Shown in pieces: positions 1 to 6,293 of a stretch of DNA of 64,000 bases (position 1 is its first letter; each line of letters starts with the position of its first letter). The stretch covers positions 1 through 64,000 of the forward strand of contig DATHWP010000047.1 of NCBI GenBank assembly GCA_035460505.1. Reading direction: 5' to 3'. Source of the stretch: Methyloradius sp035460505 (GTDB lineage: Bacteria; Pseudomonadota; Gammaproteobacteria; Burkholderiales; Methylophilaceae). Under the pieces are notes generated by a model. The model saw only the letters and a list, made by a program, of their open reading frames with translations, did not search any database and was not told the DNA's origin. Position numbers and translations under genes: made by a program.

Positions 1-525
1 ATCACTGAAACCGTGAGCCGCTTTGGCAAGCTGGATGTGCTTATTAATAATGCCTCGACTTATTACCCCACTGAACTCGGCCAGATTGGTGAACAGGAGT
101 GGGAAGACCTTACCGGCTCCAACCTAAAAGCACCGCTATTCTTATCGCAATCTGCCGCGCCAGAATTACGCAAAACCAATGGCTGTATAGTGAACATTAC
201 CGATATGCATGTAGAACGCCCGAAAAAAGGTTATATCGTTTACAGCGTTGCCAAGGCTGGCCTGGTCACTCTCACAAAATCTCTTGCGCACGAACTGGCA
301 CCAGAAGTCCGCGTGAATGCCGTTGCTCCAGGCCCGGTATTGTGGCCAGAAGATAACCCACAGTTTGATGAAGTCTATCGCCAGCGTGTGATCTCACAAA
401 CCCTGCTCAAACGCATAGGCGAAGGCAATGACGTCGCCAAGGCCGTACGCTTCTTGATTCAGGATGCACCCTTCATCACCGGCCAAATCATCGCGGTGGA
501 TGGCGGCAGGTCACTAAACCTGTAA
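1..525 (+). CDS. SDR family oxidoreductase, pteridine reductase-like (5'-truncated)
   Basis: The reading frame is open from base 1, so the N-terminal Rossmann glycine motif lies outside the window. The visible 174 residues contain the SDR NNAS motif, the catalytic Ser/Tyr/Lys region with YSVAK, and a C-terminal GQIIAVDGG ending typical of classical SDRs. The sequence around the active site (DMHVERPKKGY before YSVAK) resembles the pteridine reductase/FolM branch, which reduces dihydropterins or dihydrofolate with NADPH. In many betaproteobacteria this gene lies directly upstream of ttcA, as here, where the stop is 1 nt before the ttcA start. The family is certain; the pteridine substrate is inferred from similarity and context. 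Confidence 0.85.
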   Translation: MTETVSRFGKLDVLINNASTYYPTELGQIGEQEWEDLTGSNLKAPLFLSQSAAPELRKTNGCIVNITDMHVERPKKGYIVYSVAKAGLVTLTKSLAHELAPEVRVNAVAPGPVLWPEDNPQFDEVYRQRVISQTLLKRIGEGNDVAKAVRFLIQDAPFITGQIIAVDGGRSLNL

Positions 526-526
526 A

Positions 527-1447
527 ATGCCCAGCATGATTAAACACTTACCTGATAACGCCTCCGGCAATTTTGTCCGCCTGCGCAACAGCCTGATCAG
601 CGCCACGGGCAAAGCCATCGGCGATTACAACATGATCGAGGACGGCGATACCGTGCTTGTCTGCATGAGCGGCGGCAAGGATTCGCATGCCATGCTGATG
701 ATACTGCTGGCCTTGCAAGAGCGTGCGCCGATTGATTTCAAGCTAATCGCGATGAATCTTGACCAGAAGCAGCCGGGCTTCCCCGCAGATATTCTGCCTG
801 CTTATCTGGAAAAACTTGGCGTGGATTACCGTATCGTTGAAGCCGATACTTATTCCATCGTCAAGGAGAAAATCCCTGAAGGCAAAACCACCTGCTCGCT
901 GTGCTCACGGTTGCGCCGCGGTGTGATTTATAGAACTGCCAAGGAACTCGGCGCGAATAAGATCGCGCTCGGCCATCATCGTGATGACATCGTGGAAACA
1001 CTGTTCCTCAATATGTTCTTCGGTGCCAAGCTGAAAGCCATGCCGCCCAAGCTGGCCACCAACGACAAACAGAATATCGTCATCCGCCCACTGGCCTACT
1101 GCTCGGAAAAAGACATCGCCTCGTATGCAAGACAGATGGAATTCCCCATCATCCCTTGTGACTTATGTGGCTCGCAGGAAAACCTGCAACGGCAAAAAGT
1201 GAAAGACATGCTGCAAGGCTGGGAACGCGAACAACCAGGCCGCATCAACAACATCTTCCGCGCCATCACCAACGTAGAACCCTCACACCTCGCCGATACC
1301 GAACTCTACGACTTCAAAGGCCTCACGCAAGCCCAGCCCGAAGATGAAGACCCACTGTTCGGCGACATCGCAGAAAAAGAAAGCCCCGCCCTCAGCCTAG
1401 CCAACAGCGAAGGCACCAGAATCGAATTCAAGCGCAATATCGCTTAG
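527..1447 (+). CDS. ttcA: tRNA 2-thiocytidine(32) synthetase TtcA
   Basis: TtcA thiolates cytidine 32 of certain tRNAs in the cytoplasm, using ATP and a [4Fe-4S] cluster. The protein has 306 residues. A PP-loop SGGKDS lies at about residues 48-53. Cysteine pairs lie at about C123/C126 (CSLC) and C211/C214 (CDLC), as expected for cluster binding and sulfur transfer. The GHHRDD motif near residue 150 is also typical. The ATG at 527 follows the SDR stop by one base, suggesting translational coupling; a second ATG at 536 is possible. A strong hairpin just downstream probably ends transcription. Confidence 0.96.
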   Translation: MPSMIKHLPDNASGNFVRLRNSLISATGKAIGDYNMIEDGDTVLVCMSGGKDSHAMLMILLALQERAPIDFKLIAMNLDQKQPGFPADILPAYLEKLGVDYRIVEADTYSIVKEKIPEGKTTCSLCSRLRRGVIYRTAKELGANKIALGHHRDDIVETLFLNMFFGAKLKAMPPKLATNDKQNIVIRPLAYCSEKDIASYARQMEFPIIPCDLCGSQENLQRQKVKDMLQGWEREQPGRINNIFRAITNVEPSHLADTELYDFKGLTQAQPEDEDPLFGDIAEKESPALSLANSEGTRIEFKRNIA

Positions 1448-1459
1448 CCTCGAAAAACA

Positions 1460-1510
1460 CGATGCCCTGGGAGCCGCATGGATATTGCCTCTCAGGGCAT
1501 CGCGTTTTAT
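1460..1510 (+). terminator. Probable rho-independent terminator after ttcA
   Basis: A 10-bp perfect stem (CGATGCCCTG at 1460-1469 with CAGGGCATCG at 1493-1502) extends inward by about four more pairs including one G-T, leaving a loop of about 15 nt. A short T-rich stretch (GTTTTAT) follows. It starts 13 nt after the ttcA stop codon. The stem is strong but the T tract is short. Confidence 0.65.
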
Positions 1511-1543
1511 CCATAAATAACTGAATCCCGCCCAATGATACTT

Positions 1544-1800
1544 GCATGGATCTTGCCTACGCGGGAATGACGGTGGTTTTGAAGTTGACCTTACTCCCCT
1601 TCTATCGCGCCGAGCAGCGCAGTCATCATGGGAGTAGTCGTCAATCACCTGTTTGAGCTCCGCGGTGGCTTACGGTTTGTGTAAGCCGCTAGGGCGAGTT
1701 TGATTGACGCCCATGAGGATGAGCAGCACAGGGAACAAGCGGTAGTGGGGTGTCTTTTTGTTTGGGTACTTTATTTTGGACAAGCAAAATAAAGTACCTC
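1544..1800. repeat. Structured intergenic repeat-like element
   Basis: The 377-nt gap between ttcA and the next gene has no convincing ORF. It contains a GCATGGATCTTGCCT segment at 1544-1558 that nearly repeats 1476-1490 (14 of 15 bases), followed by a CGCGGGAATGACGG-type segment near 1560-1574. Two hairpins follow: GGCTTAC/GTAAGCC (1667-1687) and a perfect 13-bp stem at 1765-1798. The right part (GATTGACGCC, AGGGAACA, then the ACTTT/AAAGT hairpin) resembles, from memory, a family of unnamed intergenic elements scattered in beta- and gammaproteobacterial genomes. The boundaries are approximate and no function is known to me. Confidence 0.45.
1765..1798. repeat. Perfect 13-bp inverted repeat (hairpin)
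   Basis: GGTACTTTATTTT at 1765-1777 is exactly complementary to 1786-1798, with an 8-nt loop (GGACAAGC). It lies 27 nt beyond the 3' end of the leftward gene at 1825-2271. It could terminate that transcript, or it could be the end structure of the intergenic repeat described for 1544-1800. Confidence 0.7.
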
Positions 1801-1824
1801 GCCTACAGGCGAAAAGGATAATTA

Positions 1825-2271
1825 TTAATCCTCACCCAATTCCTGATATTGAACTCTGCTAACGGCCAATCTTTGCTTACCCGCAATTGGATCGCTCAAT
1901 ATCTTTTGAATCCAAGGGATTTGATGTTGGTCAACATTGCTTATGTGGAATATGGCAGCCGCATCGTTTTCCCACTGGGTTGGATTCATCATACCTTTGT
2001 CTTTGTATTCTTTTAATATTTTCAACAACGCTTCTCGATGTGGAAGAAAGCTAATTATCTTAGCAATGTCATCCCCAGCTTCACGTATATCTAGAGCCAT
2101 TGTTGTAAAAGCTATATGTGAAGCCGCTTCAACAACATTGTAGCCACTCTCAATTTCCAGCAACGCTACTCCTGCCCCATATGCTGTAAGCTCGTACCCC
2201 ATAACTTCAAGATGAGATGCCACTTCATCAATTGGGATTGATTTAGCTTTTTTCTTGAAAAAACCAAACAT
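1825..2271 (-). CDS. Hypothetical protein, accessory-looking
   Basis: I do not recognise this 148-residue protein. It starts MFGFFKKKAK and has no signal peptide or clear membrane segment. The N-terminal half contains small and aliphatic residues that could form a helical bundle (GYELTAYGAGVALLEIESG, then SHIAFTTMALDI). A NPTQWENDAAAIFHISNVD stretch precedes a basic C-terminus. The coding region is more AT-rich by eye than its neighbours and borders the structured repeat at 1544-1800, which suggests acquired DNA. It is probably a real gene, since the frame is long and uninterrupted in AT-rich DNA. Function unknown. Confidence 0.6.
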   Translation of the reverse strand: MFGFFKKKAKSIPIDEVASHLEVMGYELTAYGAGVALLEIESGYNVVEAASHIAFTTMALDIREAGDDIAKIISFLPHREALLKILKEYKDKGMMNPTQWENDAAAIFHISNVDQHQIPWIQKILSDPIAGKQRLAVSRVQYQELGED

Positions 2272-2326
2272 TAAGTCAGCCTTTGTAGAAACAATGATTC
2301 AAGCTTAATATTAACTACTTCAACAA

Positions 2327-3202
2327 TTACTTCTTCGCATAATCCCCCACCACCTTAACAAACCTCTCCTCCCCCTCTACCTGCGTCGCATATTTCTCCA
2401 ACGACCCCGTCATCGCCGCATCCAGCAACTCCAACCTTTTCTGCGGCGCCGGGTGGGTCTTGAACATCAACGCCAAGTTACTATCATCGGCATTCATAGA
2501 TTCCAAAGTCTGCAACACAGCAGGCAATCCATAAGGGTCATAGCCTGCCCGTGCGGCAATCACCACGCCCATGCGATCCGCCTCGAACTCGTCATCTTTA
2601 TCCAAGCCGCGTGAATACAACTCGGTGCCTGCGCCTATGGCTTTTTGCGCGAGCTCGCTATTCTGGTTGCCTTCTACCGCCATGCTGGCGACATCGGCCA
2701 ACAGGCCTGTTTGTGCGCCTTTTTGAATTGCCATGAGATGATGCTTTTTGAGCACATGTGATATTTCATGCGCGAGCACGCCCGCCAGTTCGGCCTCGCT
2801 GCGCAGGCGCAATAACAAGCCCTTGGTGATGAACACATAGCCGCCAGGCGCGGCAAAAGCATTGATACCATCACTCTCCAGCACGCCGAAATGCCAGGGA
2901 ATATCTGGCCGTTCGGTTTGCAAGGCCAGCCACCAGCCTAAGCGATTCACATAGGCTTGCAGTTTTTCATCCTTAACCAAAGGCGCCGCACCAAGCAGGT
3001 TGGCAGCCACACCACTGCCAATCTCGAACTCGCCCTTTTCATCGACTGGTTTTAAATCCTGCGTTTTTTTGGCGATGCTGATGAGTTTATCTACGTTGAG
3101 ATTATTCAGGCCAAAGTCGAGCGCGTAGGCATTCAATGAAAGTGCAGTGAGTGAGGCTGATAGCACTAGGCAGAGACTGATATGTTGTAAGGTCTTGTTC
3201 AT
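2327..3202 (-). CDS. M48 family metalloprotease, exported
   Basis: This is a zinc metalloprotease of the M48 (Ste24/Oma1-like) family, probably in the periplasm and acting in envelope protein quality control. A signal peptide ends near residue 27 (LNAYA, then LDF). The zinc site HEISH lies at about residues 145-149, with the third ligand in EFEAD at about 205-209. The INAFAAPGGYVFITKGLL block before the active site is typical of the family. Its start codon overlaps the stop of the upstream SH3 gene by 4 nt, so the two are translationally coupled. It is one of three M48 genes in this window. The substrate is unknown. Confidence 0.9.
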   Translation of the reverse strand: MNKTLQHISLCLVLSASLTALSLNAYALDFGLNNLNVDKLISIAKKTQDLKPVDEKGEFEIGSGVAANLLGAAPLVKDEKLQAYVNRLGWWLALQTERPDIPWHFGVLESDGINAFAAPGGYVFITKGLLLRLRSEAELAGVLAHEISHVLKKHHLMAIQKGAQTGLLADVASMAVEGNQNSELAQKAIGAGTELYSRGLDKDDEFEADRMGVVIAARAGYDPYGLPAVLQTLESMNADDSNLALMFKTHPAPQKRLELLDAAMTGSLEKYATQVEGEERFVKVVGDYAKK

Positions 3203-3765
3203 TTATGGCCCCCTGGCATGAATGACTTGCTGTTCTGGGTTGGCGTGCTTGTCGGCTGGATAGCAGCCAGGTAATCCACTTGCTGGCTTTGCAGTTTGCC
3301 TGCGCTGGCAAAGGTATCCGCTTCTTTTTTACCTTTGGGAAAGTTATCCATCTTTTTCACTTCGGCTGGATTGGGGCTGGCGTTCTTCAGTTCTTCCGGC
3401 GTCAAGCCACGTACGCCAGTGGTGACCACCACGCCGTTATTGCCAGAACGGCCACTGCGCGCCACATTGAATAGCGACATGATGCCGTTATCGCCTTTGG
3501 CAGGCGTGCCGCCAGAGCCTAGCTTGATACTGGTCATCTTGAGCCAGCCTTGCGCGCCGCCACTGGATTTAACCTGCATCCACCCCGCTTGGCGCTTGAG
3601 CACGGTGACCGAAGTATTGGCGGGTAAGTTGATCACTACCTGCGCATCAATAAATGGATCTTGCTTGAGATCGGTACTGACTAAGGTGGTAGCGGGGTCT
3701 TCTGCCGCATAAGCCACAAGACTGCTGAACAGCAAAGCTGCTGTGAAAAGCTTGAATATTTTCAT
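3199..3765 (-). CDS. SH3 domain-containing exported protein
   Basis: The 188-residue protein has a signal peptide (cleavage near residue 20, VAYA then AED). A bacterial SH3 domain spans about residues 30-85, including VVINLPANTSVTVLKRQAGW and GWLKMTSIKL. Such domains usually bind peptidoglycan or peptides in the periplasm. The C-terminal half is polar and low in complexity, with no further domain I can name. It is the first gene of a two-gene unit with the M48 protease (4-nt overlap), so it may target or regulate that protease; this is inference. Confidence 0.8.
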   Translation of the reverse strand: MKIFKLFTAALLFSSLVAYAAEDPATTLVSTDLKQDPFIDAQVVINLPANTSVTVLKRQAGWMQVKSSGGAQGWLKMTSIKLGSGGTPAKGDNGIMSLFNVARSGRSGNNGVVVTTGVRGLTPEELKNASPNPAEVKKMDNFPKGKKEADTFASAGKLQSQQVDYLAAIQPTSTPTQNSKSFMPGGHK

Positions 3766-3835
3766 CTAGTTTTCCCCAAAACTGGCGCCCCGAAATTGAT
3801 GAGGCGCTGACTCAAAAATTAACTCAATAGAATGA

Positions 3836-5692
3836 TTACTTAACTATTTTTATAGGTTCATACAGTTGCACTGGCTGCGCACGTCCTTTGACTGCATGAC
3901 TGCCGCAGTCCATAAACTCATATGGGCAAGCCTTATCGCCAGACTGCTGGATACATAAATCACGCGTCTCTTGCGACACCAAAACCCGTGCAATGCCTTT
4001 GGTCAGGCCTTCTATACGGCTGGATAGATTCACCGTATCGCCGATGGCAGTGTAATCCTGCCTGTTTTCTGAGCCGATGAAACCAACCACGGCTTGGCCG
4101 CTATGCACGCCTATGCCGATTTCTATATTTTTTGCGAGGTCGCCATGTTGTTGGCGGAATACTTCAAGCTGCTCGCTCATGGCCAGCGCCCCAGCCACCG
4201 CCTTGAGCGCATGGTCTGGCTGGCTAGCGGGTGCGCCCCAAAAAGCCATAATAGCATCGCCGATGTATTTATCTAGCGTGCCTTCATGCGCAAAAACGGC
4301 GGCAGATTGCTGGCTGAAATAGGCATTGAGCAATTCAACAACTTGCTCTGGCGTGCTGTTTTCAGAGAGCGTGGTAAAGCCGCGAATATCTGAGAACAGC
4401 ACAGTGATCTCCGAGCTTTTACCGCTCATGGATTCCATGGTTTCACCGCGGCTGACCAGCGCCTGCACCACACGCGGATCCAAAAAGCGGCTGAAAGTGG
4501 CAATGGCTAACTCACGGGTTTTGCGCTCTTTGAGGTATTCCATCAAGGCGGCGATCAGGTAATACACCCAGGCAAATAATAAAGGTGTTAATACCGCAAA
4601 TAGCCACAGAGAACTCAATGCGCCATAGACAGCAAACAATAGAGCAGTGGTAATTCCAGCAAGTACAACACCTATGTTCAATAGCTTGTAGGCGTGAGTA
4701 AACGCCCAAGCCAGCAGGCCAACCAATAAAACACCTAATGTGCCAATAAACCATTTGCTCACTGGACGCAGCGCATCAGCATTTTTCAGGTTATCTATGG
4801 CGGTAGCGAGTATCTCAACGCCTGTATAGAAGCCATCGACGGGTGTTGCACGCACATCGTGCAGGCCTGTTGCAGTAGCACCGATAATCACGATTTTGTC
4901 TTTGAATTCATCTGGCGCACGCTGAGGAATTTTGCGCTGAAAATCATTGTAGATATCCGCATACGAAACGCGTTGATAGCTCAAGGCACGACCATGCCAG
5001 TTCAGCACTATATTGTTGGTGTTTGGTAGCGCGTAGCCCAGACCACTCACCACTTTTGCGGGTAAAGAAGGAATATGCCAGCCCGCAACATCGCTATACA
5101 CCAGATAGCTGCGCACCACGCCATCGCGATCTGCCAGCACGTTGTGTGTGCCCAGGCTGGTACTTTTGATCATGGCAGGTAGCGGTAGCACCATGCTCAC
5201 ACTTGCATGCTGGTCAGCATTTGCTGTTTGGCTAATGCCCAGCGCCTCAGCATATTGGGCAAGCGGGATGCCATTGGCCGTGGGGTTCAATAGCAACATG
5301 GGGAAGTAGAGATTGGATTGCGCCTGCACAGTCTCTGCAAAATAGGCGTCATCCGATGGGCGCGTCAGGTCTGGGTCGCTGAATAGCACATCAAAGACAA
5401 TTGCTTTAGGGTGCTGGCGCTCAAGACCTTCAACCAGTTCTGCGTGCAATGAGCGCGGCCAAGGCCAGCGGCCAACACTATCTGCCAACAAATCCAGGCT
5501 GCGCTCGTCAATATCGACAATGACAATATCTTTGTCTGGTGCGCTTTTCAGGGCATGACGCGCCATCATGGCATCTGCCACCCGATTTTCCATGGGTTGC
5601 ATCACATGCAACCAAGCGAGCTCAACGACCAACAACGTTGATATACACAAGGCCAAGACTATATATTTGTAATTAGCTGAGTGTTTCAACAT
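3836..5692 (-). CDS. CHASE2 domain adenylate cyclase (class III)
   Basis: This 618-residue membrane-bound cyclase has an N-terminal anchor, a periplasmic CHASE2 sensor (about 35-310), three transmembrane segments (about 312-385) and a cytoplasmic class III catalytic domain (about 425-600). Metal-binding aspartates are D435 (LFSDIRGF) and D479 (YIGDAIMAF). K475 and D552 fit ATP rather than GTP specificity. N555 and R559 (VNLSSR) are the transition-state residues. All catalytic residues are present, so I expect it makes cAMP in response to an unknown periplasmic signal. It stands alone, 70 nt upstream of the SH3/M48 pair on the same strand. Confidence 0.93.
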   Translation of the reverse strand: MLKHSANYKYIVLALCISTLLVVELAWLHVMQPMENRVADAMMARHALKSAPDKDIVIVDIDERSLDLLADSVGRWPWPRSLHAELVEGLERQHPKAIVFDVLFSDPDLTRPSDDAYFAETVQAQSNLYFPMLLLNPTANGIPLAQYAEALGISQTANADQHASVSMVLPLPAMIKSTSLGTHNVLADRDGVVRSYLVYSDVAGWHIPSLPAKVVSGLGYALPNTNNIVLNWHGRALSYQRVSYADIYNDFQRKIPQRAPDEFKDKIVIIGATATGLHDVRATPVDGFYTGVEILATAIDNLKNADALRPVSKWFIGTLGVLLVGLLAWAFTHAYKLLNIGVVLAGITTALLFAVYGALSSLWLFAVLTPLLFAWVYYLIAALMEYLKERKTRELAIATFSRFLDPRVVQALVSRGETMESMSGKSSEITVLFSDIRGFTTLSENSTPEQVVELLNAYFSQQSAAVFAHEGTLDKYIGDAIMAFWGAPASQPDHALKAVAGALAMSEQLEVFRQQHGDLAKNIEIGIGVHSGQAVVGFIGSENRQDYTAIGDTVNLSSRIEGLTKGIARVLVSQETRDLCIQQSGDKACPYEFMDCGSHAVKGRAQPVQLYEPIKIVK

Positions 5693-5741
5693 GGTGGCCT
5701 GTGTTGATCTAAGTTTGTTGATACTTAAGTTTTTTAGCTGA

Positions 5742-6140
5742 CTACTTTTTGACTTCTACCACTTTACAACCTTTGTATGCTGTCGTCGGGCCGTCATCAA
5801 ATGTCGCGTCCTCTCCATTGATATTCAGCACGCTGTTGCCGTTGCTATAACGCTTGCCAGTATCAGAGGCTACTTTATCCAAACCAAACTGACGGTCAGT
5901 CAGTATCAACCAGACGGATTCGCCATTATTTAAAGTGCGGACATAAAATTTTCTGCCAGCATCGCATATATATTTAGTCGAGTTTTCTGGCGTGGTTCGG
6001 TCAACTTCTACATCGCTATCACCAAACGGCCATACTTTTATATCAGGCATCTTTGGCGTAGCGCAGCCTGAAAGCAGCAGCGTTAATCCTGCCGCTGCAA
6101 AACTTACAACCCTGAATGGTGTCTTTAATGCCTTATACAT
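5742..6140 (-). CDS. Small putative lipoprotein
   Basis: The ATG at 6140 is chosen because AAGGATG precedes it at good spacing; an in-frame upstream ATG at 6179 lacks this. The 132-residue product has a lipoprotein signal with the lipobox LLSGC near residue 27. The mature part is compact, with TKYICDAGRKFYVR, an SVWLILTDRQF stretch and a second cysteine near the end (YKGCKVVEVKK) that could pair with the one in YICDAG. This resembles small MliC-like lysozyme-inhibitor folds (YxCxxGxxFxV followed by a C-terminal cysteine), but I cannot confirm membership. Outer-membrane or periplasmic location is inferred. Confidence 0.75.
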   Translation of the reverse strand: MYKALKTPFRVVSFAAAGLTLLLSGCATPKMPDIKVWPFGDSDVEVDRTTPENSTKYICDAGRKFYVRTLNNGESVWLILTDRQFGLDKVASDTGKRYSNGNSVLNINGEDATFDDGPTTAYKGCKVVEVKK

Positions 6141-6293
6141 ACTTACATCCTTAGCTTTTGATAGATTCGATTTATGCACATCATAATAGACAAAACACGC
6201 CTACGACAAAGCCTTGCGCAACAAGATTTCTTGTCTAGTCGCAGATTTACTCTTATTATCTGCCACTCTTGCCTCTTTTAGCCATCTGTGTTC

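Noticed and set aside
1397..1648. 83-residue leftward open frame overlapping the end of ttcA and the intergenic repeat
   Set aside because: It covers the ttcA hairpin and the repeat, has an odd Arg/Pro/His-rich composition and no ribosome-binding site.
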